A stretch of DNA of 64,000 nucleotides from SICU01 sp964408235 (GTDB taxonomy: Archaea; Nanobdellota; Nanobdellia; Pacearchaeales; GW2011-AR1): the NCBI GenBank assembly GCA_964408235.1, contig CAYOYN010000002.1, forward strand, positions 1 through 64,000. Reading direction: 5' to 3'. Shown here in pieces: positions 47,703-55,362 of the stretch. The notes under the pieces were generated by a model that worked only from the letters and a program-made list of their open reading frames with translations, did not search any database and was not told the origin of the DNA. The position numbers were made by a program, and so were the translations under genes. How positions within the stretch are numbered: position 1 is the first letter of the stretch; each line of letters opens with the position of its first letter.

Positions 47703-48509
47703 ATGGTAAAAACACTTGGTTTCATATCTTTAAAGGGGGGTGTTGGGAAAACTACTATGTCTGCTGCTGTTGCAACCCATCTTGCAAATTCATATCATAA
47801 AAAAGTTTTACTTATAGATGCTAATTTTTCTGCTCCTAATTTGGGGCTACACATGGACATTGTTTCCCCTCAAAAAACCATACATGATGTTTTGAATGGA
47901 GAACCTATTTCTTCAGCAATTCATTTACAATATGGGGTGGATGTTATTCCAGGTAATTTTTTGAATAATAAGGAGTTGAATCCTATGCTTCTTAAGGATA
48001 GGATTGGGCATATAAAAAAGGATTACGACTTTGTAATTTTAGATTCTTCTCCTTCTTTAAATGATGAAATGCTTGCAACTATAATTGCTTCAGACCATAT
48101 TTTTGCAGTTTCTACTCCCGACTACCCTACTTTAAGTTGTACGATTCGTGCCGCTCAATTAGCCAAGAGTAGACATAGGCCAATAGCAGGCATTATTGTA
48201 AATCAATCTCATGGGCATTATGATGTTAATGTCGATGAAATACAGGAGTCTACTGGGATTCCAGTTGTTGCTAAGATAAAATACGATGATGTTCAACATA
48301 TGGCTTTGCATGAAAGAATTCCTGCTCCTTTATTTGCTGGAAGAACTCCTTTTACAACGGAAGTTGATAAGTTTTGTCGCGCAATATTAGGTTTGCCTGA
48401 GAAATCTTCTTGGTTTGCTAATCTTTTTTCTAGAGATGCTAAACTTGAACGCGTGAACAGGGCTTTAATGTCAAAGACTTTTTATAAGGGCGTTTTCAAG
48501 CACGATTAA
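47703..48509 (+). CDS. minD: MinD/ParA-family ATPase
   Basis: Deviant-Walker ATPase: KGGVGKTTMSAAVATHLA (residues 10-27), LIDANFSAPNLGLHM (Walker A' partner, 37-51) and DFVILDSSPS (Walker B, about 100-109). The N-terminal M-V-K-T-L-G-F-I-S-L-K-G-G strand is typical of archaeal MinD-like proteins that position membrane or surface complexes. No MinE or ParB homologue is adjacent. Its SD (GAGGTGA) lies 4 nt upstream, within the preceding gene's end, consistent with an operon. The C-terminal tail (about 230-268) is basic and could be the membrane-targeting region. Confidence 0.85.
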   Translation: MVKTLGFISLKGGVGKTTMSAAVATHLANSYHKKVLLIDANFSAPNLGLHMDIVSPQKTIHDVLNGEPISSAIHLQYGVDVIPGNFLNNKELNPMLLKDRIGHIKKDYDFVILDSSPSLNDEMLATIIASDHIFAVSTPDYPTLSCTIRAAQLAKSRHRPIAGIIVNQSHGHYDVNVDEIQESTGIPVVAKIKYDDVQHMALHERIPAPLFAGRTPFTTEVDKFCRAILGLPEKSSWFANLFSRDAKLERVNRALMSKTFYKGVFKHD

Positions 48510-48510
48510 T

Positions 48511-48873
48511 ATGAAGGCAGGTAAGGATTGTGTTTTTTGTAAAATACTTCGAGGGGAAATAAAGTCAGAGGTTGTTGCTGAAAGCAATTCTTTTTTTGCT
48601 ATACTAGATATAAAACCTCATGCCATGGGTCACACTTTAATAATTCCTAAAAAACATTTTGTAACCTTACTTGATATTCCAAACAATCTAGGGGAAGAGC
48701 TGTTAAAATTTACTAAACAAGTAGCAAATGATTTAATGGCTAGAAAACTTGGAGATGGATTCAATTTAATTATGAACAATTTAGAAGTTGCAGGTCAAGT
48801 TGTAATGCACGCTCATTTACACGTCATTCCTCGAAATGAAGGAGACGGTCTTAGGTATATGACTAAGGTTTAA
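48511..48873 (+). CDS. HIT-family nucleotide hydrolase/transferase
   Basis: Histidine-triad protein acting on AMP-linked substrates or dinucleotides. Zinc-type CVFC (7-10), ILDIKPHAMGHTLIIPKKH (31-49), and the catalytic triad VMHAHLHVIPR with H100, H102, H104. At 120 aa the protein is a stand-alone Hint/HIT of the CxxC kind. Starts 1 nt after the MinD-like gene's stop codon; no SD. The 3' end overlaps the convergent 65-aa membrane-protein gene by 11 nt. Confidence 0.9.
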   Translation: MKAGKDCVFCKILRGEIKSEVVAESNSFFAILDIKPHAMGHTLIIPKKHFVTLLDIPNNLGEELLKFTKQVANDLMARKLGDGFNLIMNNLEVAGQVVMHAHLHVIPRNEGDGLRYMTKV

Positions 48874-49060
48874 TTTTCTTCAATTTTAATTCTATTTTCT
48901 TTAATCTTTCATTTATTTCTACTAATATCAACCTTCTTTTTCTATTATAATACATCGTTATTGCTTGAAAAATAATCCATAAAATAACTACCAATCCTAC
49001 TGCTTGTATCCAGAGACCGACTTGTCCCAATTCAACCACTAAATCATCTATTACTGCCAT
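48863..49060 (-). CDS. Small single-TM protein with cytoplasmic coiled coil (65 aa)
   Basis: One TM helix (about residues 13-36, GLWIQAVGLVVILWIIFQAITMYY) followed by a basic stretch (NRKRRLILVEINERLKKIELKLKKIKP), a short amphipathic helix. Not recognised. A TATA-like element shared with tRNA-Met (49081-49090) is about 25 nt upstream of its ATG, which supports it as a real gene. Convergent with the HIT gene. Confidence 0.6.
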   Translation of the reverse strand: MAVIDDLVVELGQVGLWIQAVGLVVILWIIFQAITMYYNRKRRLILVEINERLKKIELKLKKIKP

Positions 49061-49080
49061 GATATCTTGATGTTCAAAGA

Positions 49081-49090
49081 GTTTAAAAAA
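49081..49090. promoter_or_regulatory. TATA-like element between tRNA-Met and the 65-aa membrane gene
   Basis: GTTTAAAAAA lies about 25 nt from the tRNA-Met start (+) and about 25 nt from the ATG of the membrane gene (-), so it may drive both divergent genes. Confidence 0.4.
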
Positions 49091-49110
49091 GGTCTCTCGT
49101 ACTTATTTTT

Positions 49111-49182
49111 GGCTATGTAGTTCAGTGGTAGAACACTGCTCTCATAAGGCAGGGGTCGAGAGTTCAATTCTCTCCATAGCCA
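49111..49182 (+). tRNA. tRNA-Met (anticodon CAT, elongator-like)
   Basis: Acceptor GGCTATG/CATAGCC, anticodon stem CTGCT/GGCAG with loop CTCATAA (CAT), T-arm AGAG-TTCAATT-CTCT, discriminator A. The anticodon stem lacks the three consecutive G-C pairs of initiators. A CAT anticodon could also belong to tRNA-Ile2 (lysidine/agmatidine type), but the first pairs GG-CC and the ACACTGC D/anticodon junction look like an elongator Met. Confidence 0.85.
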
Positions 49183-49431
49183 TCAAGAATATGAGGTACT
49201 TTCAGAAACGTCGCTTTCCTTTCTTACTTTAACTACAGGGTTTTCACGAGCAATTCTTTCAGCTTTCTTTAATCTTGCAATGTAACCTGCTATCTTATTT
49301 CTTACTTTTTTAGAGGGCATTGTTCTTCCAAGAATTATTTTATTAGGGGCAAAATCTTCTGCAAATGAAGCTTCTTTTACCATGAGCTCCTTGCTAGCTC
49401 TTTTAACCATTAATTGTTTTATTCTACCCAT
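49183..49431 (-). CDS. rps17e: Small ribosomal subunit protein eS17
   Basis: The 82-aa protein starts GRIKQLMVKRASKELMVKEASFAEDF and continues NKIILGRTMPSKKVRNKIAGYIARLKK, which is the eS17 core; the tail is shortened and rich in charged residues. Length is within the family range (60-85 aa in archaea). It starts on the minus strand, directly downstream of tRNA-Met (1 nt gap). The following gene (302 aa) is upstream on the same strand but has its own start region. Confidence 0.9.
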   Translation of the reverse strand: MGRIKQLMVKRASKELMVKEASFAEDFAPNKIILGRTMPSKKVRNKIAGYIARLKKAERIARENPVVKVRKESDVSESTSYS

Positions 49432-49472
49432 ATGACTGAGCTTGTTATTGAGGCTTTTTAAGGCTTTTGGAC

Positions 49473-50381
49473 TTAGAAATTGATCTTTTGATGTTTAATC
49501 AAATTAGACCATTCCTTATAATATTCTAATGCTTTTTTATCTATCTCGCCAGGGCTTAGAATTAATGCAGGCATTTTTTCTGATTGAGCTTTCTGTAGCG
49601 TAGAGACTAAATCTTCTAAAGTTATCTTTTTCTTATCTTTTACTGTTAAATATAGTTCTTGAGCGCCTAAATTTGTATTTAATTTTATTTTTGCGCTAAA
49701 CTCTTTCTTTTTTGATAGGATTTCTTTTATGACTTCATATTCTCTTTCAGATAAGATTTTTTTTACATTATCTAAGAATGTGGATGACGTTTCTTTTTTC
49801 AATTTTTCCTTTACTGTTGTCTTTTCTTGAATTGTCTTTTCTAGTTGAATTTCATTCAATAATTCCTTTGTTTGATCTTTTTCTACTTTTTTTTCAATTT
49901 CCTTAACTTCTTGTTTTTTAGGGGAAATTATTTTTTCGATTAACTCTTTTGTTTTATCGTTTGATAATGTATGAATTTTCCAAAAAGTTTTCTCTTGACT
50001 ATTATCTATTATTTTTACAGGTATTGCAAAGTCTTTTATGCTTCTTAACGCCACCCGGATTGCAGGTTCTTGTTCTGCATCTTCTAAAATTTCATTTTGT
50101 TTTAATAATTTAAATGCTTCTTTTTCTTTATGGTTTAAATATTCTGTAAATCTTTGTAATTGTTCTTCTTGGCCCGGAATAAAATATAGAGGTGAGCCTC
50201 CTACTCGCATACTGCTTAATTTTAATTTTTGTTCTCCTACCAATTCTGACATAAATGCTGCTGTAAATATATTATTTTGACCTATTATGCTAGCAACTCT
50301 TACAGGGAATTCAGGACCTCTTTCTTGGATTACTTTAATAATTCTATTTTTTGTTTCTAGAACTTTCTGCATATCAGGCAT
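49473..50381 (-). CDS. Conserved-type winged-helix protein with variable middle, 302 aa
   Basis: Starts MPDMQKVLETKNRIIKVIQERGPEFPVRVASIIGQNNIFTAAFMSELVGEQKLKLSSMRVGGSPLYFIPG, a winged-helix-like domain (residues about 5-70). A Lys/Glu-rich, probably disordered middle (about 170-215) follows. The C-terminal alpha/beta domain (about 215-302) contains REYEVIKEILSKKKEFSAK and LEDLVSTLQKAQSEKMPALILS. Not recognised as a named family. It resembles DPANN-restricted DNA-binding proteins. It lies between eS17 and EndA on the same strand. Confidence 0.6.
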   Translation of the reverse strand: MPDMQKVLETKNRIIKVIQERGPEFPVRVASIIGQNNIFTAAFMSELVGEQKLKLSSMRVGGSPLYFIPGQEEQLQRFTEYLNHKEKEAFKLLKQNEILEDAEQEPAIRVALRSIKDFAIPVKIIDNSQEKTFWKIHTLSNDKTKELIEKIISPKKQEVKEIEKKVEKDQTKELLNEIQLEKTIQEKTTVKEKLKKETSSTFLDNVKKILSEREYEVIKEILSKKKEFSAKIKLNTNLGAQELYLTVKDKKKITLEDLVSTLQKAQSEKMPALILSPGEIDKKALEYYKEWSNLIKHQKINF

Positions 50382-50421
50382 ATATGTGGGACAAGATTGT
50401 TTGTTATAAAGATTGCTGTAA

Positions 50422-50934
50422 TTAAGGCTTTAACCAAGATACCTCGTAGTATAAAACATCATTTTCATCATCAACTATGGCTATAAGGAGTTTTTTCTTA
50501 GTTGAATGGGCTACTCGGTTCTTTGCAGCAAAATCGTGCCATGTATGTGGCTCTGATTCTCTAACTGCATATGCTAACCATAATGCATGATCTTGGCCGA
50601 ATTGACTGTTTTTTTTATAAATTCGAAAATCTGCTCCGAATTTTAGGGCAGTCTTTACTATGTATCCTTTTTCTCTTAGATTTTCAAAAACAGAGAGTTT
50701 TGTTTCAATTCTTTTGTCATTTTTCTTTGCTAGAGATATTGCTTTGTTAAAATCAATTTCTTTATTTTTGAAGTATAATGTTAATTTCTTTTTATTTTGT
50801 AAAAATAATGCTTCTATCCAAGAGTATTCTATTCTATCTCTTACTTTCTCCCCAAATTTAGATTTTTCATATAATGAAAATGCATCGCTAGAAGTTGAAT
50901 GTATTTTCTCGCTTGTGATGTGTGCGGTTATCAT
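50422..50934 (-). CDS. endA: tRNA-splicing endonuclease
   Basis: Cleaves pre-tRNA introns at bulge-helix-bulge sites. The catalytic triad is visible: Y106 in FRIYKK, H116 in FGQDHALWLAY, K146/K147 in HSTKKKLLIAIVD. The C-terminal VDDENDVLYYEVSWLKP strand matches the dimer-forming beta tail. At 170 aa it is the catalytic half type (homotetramer or with a structural partner). None of the seven tRNAs in this window contains an intron, so its substrates lie elsewhere. Downstream of MgtE on the same strand, with 34 nt between. Confidence 0.93.
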   Translation of the reverse strand: MITAHITSEKIHSTSSDAFSLYEKSKFGEKVRDRIEYSWIEALFLQNKKKLTLYFKNKEIDFNKAISLAKKNDKRIETKLSVFENLREKGYIVKTALKFGADFRIYKKNSQFGQDHALWLAYAVRESEPHTWHDFAAKNRVAHSTKKKLLIAIVDDENDVLYYEVSWLKP

Positions 50935-50968
50935 ATTGAGGCTAGTCTTTTTTGTTATTTAAGTATTC

Positions 50969-51952
50969 TTAAAGGAAGAAGTTTGCTACTATAAGATATG
51001 TAACTATAGATAAAGAATCTGAAATAACTGTTCCAAATGGTCCTCCCCCTAAGGCAGGATCTCCTCCTAATTTTTTGATTCCCAAGATTATTATAAAAGA
51101 ACTTATTGTTGCTAAAGTTAAAGAAATGAAAGTTGCTAAACTTATTATCGAAGCTATCCCTCTAGCTTGCCAGAATGAAGATATTGTAAGAAATAGTAAG
51201 GCGCTCATCATCGAGGCTATTATCATGCTTATTGCTGTTTGTTTAATTACATATTTGGAGATTTTCAGATCTTTACCCATTACGGCTAAATCTCTTACTA
51301 AAAGAGTTTGTATTTGAGTTCCTAATGCGTCGCTAATATAGACTACAACTGGTATAAAAAATGCCAGAATTATATTATTTTCTAATGTATTTTCAAATAA
51401 TCCTATAAATGCTGCTGTTGCTAGAATTCCTATTAATCCGCTGATAAGCCATGGAACTCGATGCACTACACTTTCCATTATTGGAACTTCCATCGTACTC
51501 TCATATTCCATGTGTGATTTATGAATACCTGCGAAATGGAAAGAATCTTTTGTAGAAGATTGATTTATTATTTTTATTAAATTTTTAGAAGACACTACCC
51601 CTACAATTTTATCACTATCCACAATTGGAACTGCTTTTATTCCATGCCTAAGTGCAATATGTGCTACTTTTTCTGTTTCTGTTTTGGCTGAAGCTGTAAT
51701 GACCTTTCTTTGCATGAATGCTTCTATAGGAGTTTTTGCATGAAATCTAAAGATGTCTTTAATTGAGAAAACTCCGATTAACCTTCTATCTCCTTCTATT
51801 ACATAGATATAGTCCATTACTTCATAGAGGTTTGATTTCTTTCTTAGTAAATCATATATTTCGGCAACTCTTTGGTTTTTTCTTACCGTTAAGAATGCTT
51901 TATCCATAATCTCTCTAACAGGCAATGCAAGAAGAGATACCCCGTTTTTCAT
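50969..51952 (-). CDS. mgtE: MgtE-type magnesium transporter
   Basis: Two CBS domains (residues about 12-130: VREIMDKAFLTVRKNQRVAEIYDLL and PIEAFMQRKVITASAKTETEKVAHIAL) that sense Mg2+/nucleotides, then a connecting helix and five TM helices (about 165-327). The signatures are VPWLISGLIG, ALGTQIQTLLVRDLAV and DPALGGGPFGTVISDSLSIVTYLIV (the pore and C-terminal motif of MgtE). The N-terminal superhelical N domain of bacterial MgtE is missing, as in many archaeal forms. At 327 aa it is a compact MgtE. EndA follows on the same strand. Confidence 0.9.
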   Translation of the reverse strand: MKNGVSLLALPVREIMDKAFLTVRKNQRVAEIYDLLRKKSNLYEVMDYIYVIEGDRRLIGVFSIKDIFRFHAKTPIEAFMQRKVITASAKTETEKVAHIALRHGIKAVPIVDSDKIVGVVSSKNLIKIINQSSTKDSFHFAGIHKSHMEYESTMEVPIMESVVHRVPWLISGLIGILATAAFIGLFENTLENNIILAFFIPVVVYISDALGTQIQTLLVRDLAVMGKDLKISKYVIKQTAISMIIASMMSALLFLTISSFWQARGIASIISLATFISLTLATISSFIIILGIKKLGGDPALGGGPFGTVISDSLSIVTYLIVANFFL

Positions 51953-52005
51953 ACCTTAGTTAGGGTATTAGAAACTTTTAAATCCGTGCTTTTTTAATTA
52001 TTATT

Positions 52006-54465
52006 ATGAAGACCGTGAACTTTTCTACGATTGATAAAAAATGGCAGAAAGAATGGGAAAAGTCAAAGATCTTTGAGTCTAAAGAAGACCGTAAGAAGGA
52101 AAAATATTACGTTTTAGAAATGTACCCCTATCCTTCAGCTCATGGATTGCATATGGGCCATGCATTCAATTATACTATAGGAGATATTGTTGCAAGATTT
52201 ATGAAAATGAACGGTAAATCAGTTCTTCATCCAATGGGTTTTGATAGTTTTGGGTTGCCTGCAGAAAACGCTGCAATAAAGGAAGGAACTCACCCAAGAA
52301 AATATACTGATGTTGCAATAAAAAGATTTATTGAACAACAAAAAGCTTTGGGGTTGAGTTACGATTGGTCTAAAAAAATACAAAGTCACGATCCTAACTA
52401 TTACAAATGGAATCAATATTTCTTTTTGCAATTTTTAAAAAAAGGTCTTGCTTATAGAAAGGAATCTCCTGTTAATTGGTGTTCAAAATGCGAGAGTGTT
52501 TTAGCAAATGAACAAGTTCATGATGGAAAATGTTGGAGGCATAACGATACAGAGGTAATTGTTAAAAATTTAGAGCAATGGTTCATTAAAACAACAAAAT
52601 ATGCTGAAGAACTTTTGAGGGATGTTGATTCTTTGGACTGGCCTCAAAGGATTAAATCTATGCAAAAAAATTGGATTGGAAAGAGCGAAGGAACTGAAGT
52701 ATTATTTGAAATAGAAGGAGAAAAATGGCCTGTTTTTACAACAAGAGTAGATACATTATTTGGAGTTACTTTCTTAGTTGTTAGTGCTCAACACTCTAAA
52801 CTTTCTGAATTAGTCACTAAGGAACAGAAGAAGCATGTTGATGCTTTTTTGAAAAAAGTCAAAAGTACTAAACAAGAAGATATGGACAAAATGGATAAAG
52901 AGGGAGTATTTAGTGGGAGTTATGCTATTCATCCTTTGACAGGTAAGAAAGTCCCCATATGGATTGGAAATTTTGTAGTTGCAGATTATGGGTCGGGCAT
53001 TGTAATGGCTGTTCCTGCCCATGATTCTCGTGATTTTGATTTTGCTAAGAAATATGACATTCCATTAATTCAAGTAATAAAGCCTGTTAAGGTAGAACAT
53101 GCAAAAAGTAAATTATTTGAAGATTTTGGAATTTTAACTAACTCTCATGATTTTAACGGCTTGACTAGTGAAGAAGCTATAAAACATATTCAGGTGGTTT
53201 TGAAGGAAAGAAAGCTTGGAGGAGCAGTTACAAATTATAAATTGCGCGATTGGTTAATCTCTAGACAAAGATATTGGGGAACACCTATTCCTATAATTTA
53301 TTGTAATGATTGTGGTGTTGTTCCAGTTCCGGAAAAAGAATTACCTGTTTTATTGCCTGAGAAGGTTACATTTGGAAAGGGGAACCCTCTTCTTACTAAT
53401 GAAAAATTCGTAAATTCAAAATGTCCTACTTGTGGTAAGAATGCAAGACGTGAAACTGACACGATGGACACTTTTATGGATTCTAGTTGGTATTATATGA
53501 GGTTTACTGATCCAACTAATAATAAAATGCCTATAAGTGTAGATTGTGTTAATTATTGGATGCCTGTTGATTTTTACAGCGGTGGTGCAGAGCATGCTTG
53601 TATGCATTTAATTTATGCAAGATTTTTTACAAAGGCTTTACGTGATTTGGGTTATTCGAAAGTTAATGAACCATTTGTAAAATTGTTTAATCAGGGAATG
53701 CTTCATGGGGAAGATGGTTTTGTTATGTCCAAATCTAGAGGTAATGGGGTCGATCCTCTTGATGTTAGTAAGAAGTATGGTGCAGATACATTAAGGTTAT
53801 TTTTAATGAGTGTTGCTTCTCCAGATAAAGATTTTACCTGGAGTACTACAGGTGTTGAGTCCATGTATAAATTTGTTAGTCGTGTTTGGGATTATGCTCA
53901 TAAGGTAAATTTCGAAAAATCTTCTGCTAGAATTAAGCACAAGTTGAATAAAGGGATTATCCAGATTGGAGAAGATATAAAAAATATTAATTATAATTTG
54001 GCTGTAATTAAGTTGCGTTCTTTATTTGATAGTTTTGAGGATCAAATAGATAAGGCGGATTTTGCAACCTACTTACAGCTTCTTTCTCCATTTGCTCCGC
54101 ATATTGCCGAAGAGTTGTGGCACAATGTTTTAGGATATGATACTTTTGTAAGTGATAGTGATTGGCCTATCGCAGATAAAAGTAAAATAAATGATTCAAT
54201 TGATGTAGCCGAAGAAAGTTTTGAAAAAACGGTTTCAGATATTCAGAATATCTTAAGAATTATCAAGGAAAAAGATGGTAAAGATGCTAAACATATTTAT
54301 CTTTATACTATTCCTCCAGAAGTAAAGAACTTTGATAAAGAAATATTATCTAAAAGGCTCGGGATTGATGTAAGCATATTTGCTGTTAACGATAGTAAAA
54401 AATATGATCCCTCTTCTAAAGCAACTAAGGCAAAACCTGGAAAACCTGCAATTTATGTAGAATGA
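52006..54465 (+). CDS. leuS: Leucyl-tRNA synthetase (bacterial-type core)
   Basis: Class I synthetase. HMGH signature at residues 49-52, editing (CP1) insert with WPVFTTRVDTLFGVTFLVVS and DFGILTNSHDFNGLTSEEAI, KMSKS-type MSKSRGN at 574-580, anticodon-binding domain after. The zinc-like knots CSKCESVL and CPTCGKNAR are present. Most of the core, including WPQRIKSMQKNWIGKSEG, is bacterial-type. The C terminus, however, ends KAKPGKPAIYVE, which resembles archaeal/eukaryotic LeuRS ends. Probably a horizontally acquired bacterial-type gene, common in DPANN and CPR. 819 aa, complete. Confidence 0.94.
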   Translation: MKTVNFSTIDKKWQKEWEKSKIFESKEDRKKEKYYVLEMYPYPSAHGLHMGHAFNYTIGDIVARFMKMNGKSVLHPMGFDSFGLPAENAAIKEGTHPRKYTDVAIKRFIEQQKALGLSYDWSKKIQSHDPNYYKWNQYFFLQFLKKGLAYRKESPVNWCSKCESVLANEQVHDGKCWRHNDTEVIVKNLEQWFIKTTKYAEELLRDVDSLDWPQRIKSMQKNWIGKSEGTEVLFEIEGEKWPVFTTRVDTLFGVTFLVVSAQHSKLSELVTKEQKKHVDAFLKKVKSTKQEDMDKMDKEGVFSGSYAIHPLTGKKVPIWIGNFVVADYGSGIVMAVPAHDSRDFDFAKKYDIPLIQVIKPVKVEHAKSKLFEDFGILTNSHDFNGLTSEEAIKHIQVVLKERKLGGAVTNYKLRDWLISRQRYWGTPIPIIYCNDCGVVPVPEKELPVLLPEKVTFGKGNPLLTNEKFVNSKCPTCGKNARRETDTMDTFMDSSWYYMRFTDPTNNKMPISVDCVNYWMPVDFYSGGAEHACMHLIYARFFTKALRDLGYSKVNEPFVKLFNQGMLHGEDGFVMSKSRGNGVDPLDVSKKYGADTLRLFLMSVASPDKDFTWSTTGVESMYKFVSRVWDYAHKVNFEKSSARIKHKLNKGIIQIGEDIKNINYNLAVIKLRSLFDSFEDQIDKADFATYLQLLSPFAPHIAEELWHNVLGYDTFVSDSDWPIADKSKINDSIDVAEESFEKTVSDIQNILRIIKEKDGKDAKHIYLYTIPPEVKNFDKEILSKRLGIDVSIFAVNDSKKYDPSSKATKAKPGKPAIYVE

Positions 54466-54507
54466 ATACTGGAAGGTTTAAAAAATCGATTTATTATTTT
54501 TTCTCCC

Positions 54508-55011
54508 ATGAAAATTTATCTTGTTTCCCCTGGCGAAAATGACTCAAGAAATCTTACTGATAATGGCAAATCCGATATTTATTCTCTAATTAGAAAACTA
54601 ACCAATGACAAAATTAAGGTAAAAAGAATTTATGTCAATGGACATAATGTATCTAGGCAAACAGGCAGTATGCTGAGTAAGGCTTTTGAAGTTCCAATTG
54701 TAGGCGATGAAAGGTTCTCTGAAATAGGGAAGGGCGTTATTTTAGGAAGTTTTAACGATCTTGATTTAGAAAACTTAAAATATGTAAATCTTTTTATTGA
54801 TGAAATTGTTGCGAGAAAAAATGATGCCATAATTACTATAGGTGCAGGAGTTCATAGAGCTATAATTAGCAGGTTAACCGGATTGCCTTTGCAAGAAACA
54901 AGACACTTTTCTTTTAAACCTGCAGGAATTTCTACATTACATTATGATGATGGTACTGGAAGATGGAGAATTAACTCTCTTAACGATGTAAATCATTTGA
55001 GGCTTCCTTAG
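54508..55011 (+). CDS. Histidine-phosphatase-like protein lacking the catalytic RHG
   Basis: The 167-aa protein has the phosphoglycerate-mutase-like fold pattern: KIYLVSPGEN at the N terminus (canonical L-V-R-H-G-E), an internal R50 in VSRQTGSML (canonical S-x-L-x-R-A-x-x-T), E72 and GAGVHRAII with H116 (canonical S-H-G-x-x-I). The first motif reads S-P-G instead of R-H-G, so the nucleophilic histidine and its arginine are absent. It is therefore probably a non-catalytic or altered-specificity member (pseudophosphatase), like some binding-only homologues. Its neighbours, LeuRS and a small SD-led gene, give no pathway clue. Confidence 0.7.
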   Translation: MKIYLVSPGENDSRNLTDNGKSDIYSLIRKLTNDKIKVKRIYVNGHNVSRQTGSMLSKAFEVPIVGDERFSEIGKGVILGSFNDLDLENLKYVNLFIDEIVARKNDAIITIGAGVHRAIISRLTGLPLQETRHFSFKPAGISTLHYDDGTGRWRINSLNDVNHLRLP

Positions 55012-55128
55012 TTACATCTTTTTGTCTTTTTTTGGTGAAACTGTTTATAAATAGCTTAATTGTTACTAAAAAGTTGTTTGCTATTTAATGATAAATATTC
55101 AATGAAAGATATATTATTGTTTGTTGTT

Positions 55129-55138
55129 TGTATATAAA
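55129..55138 (+). promoter_or_regulatory. TATA box of the 51-aa SD-led gene
   Basis: TGTATATAAAG lies about 28 nt before an SD-led leader (GGAGGT at 55160-55165). It is one of two TATA-like elements in the 160-nt gap (the other, TTTATAAAT, is near 55042). Confidence 0.5.
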
Positions 55139-55172
55139 GAAATTTAGTTTTTAGATCTTGGAGGTGATGGTG

Positions 55173-55328
55173 ATGACTAATTTAAACGGGCTTAAAGATA
55201 GGAGAGTTGTGGCTTTGGTTGAAAAACTTGAGGCTGTTGACTCTTTCTATGGTATAACTCCTGAAGAAAGAAATGTCCTTGATGTTATCCATGGAGTCTC
55301 TGATTTAGCTGAAGAATCTGAGGAATAG
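55173..55328 (+). CDS. Small unknown protein with SD-led start (51 aa)
   Basis: GGAGGT (55160-55165) is 7 nt upstream of the ATG at 55173. The ATG at 55167 would be too close (1 nt). The protein is hydrophilic and mostly helical: NLNGLKDRRVVALVEKLEAVDSFYG (about 3-27) then ITPEERNVLDVIHGVSDLAEESEE with an acidic end. It resembles no family I know. It precedes uppP with a 34-nt gap, so co-transcription is possible but not supported by an SD before uppP. Confidence 0.6.
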   Translation: MTNLNGLKDRRVVALVEKLEAVDSFYGITPEERNVLDVIHGVSDLAEESEE

Positions 55329-55362
55329 GTATTTTTATTAACTTTATTTTTTTTAGGTTCTA

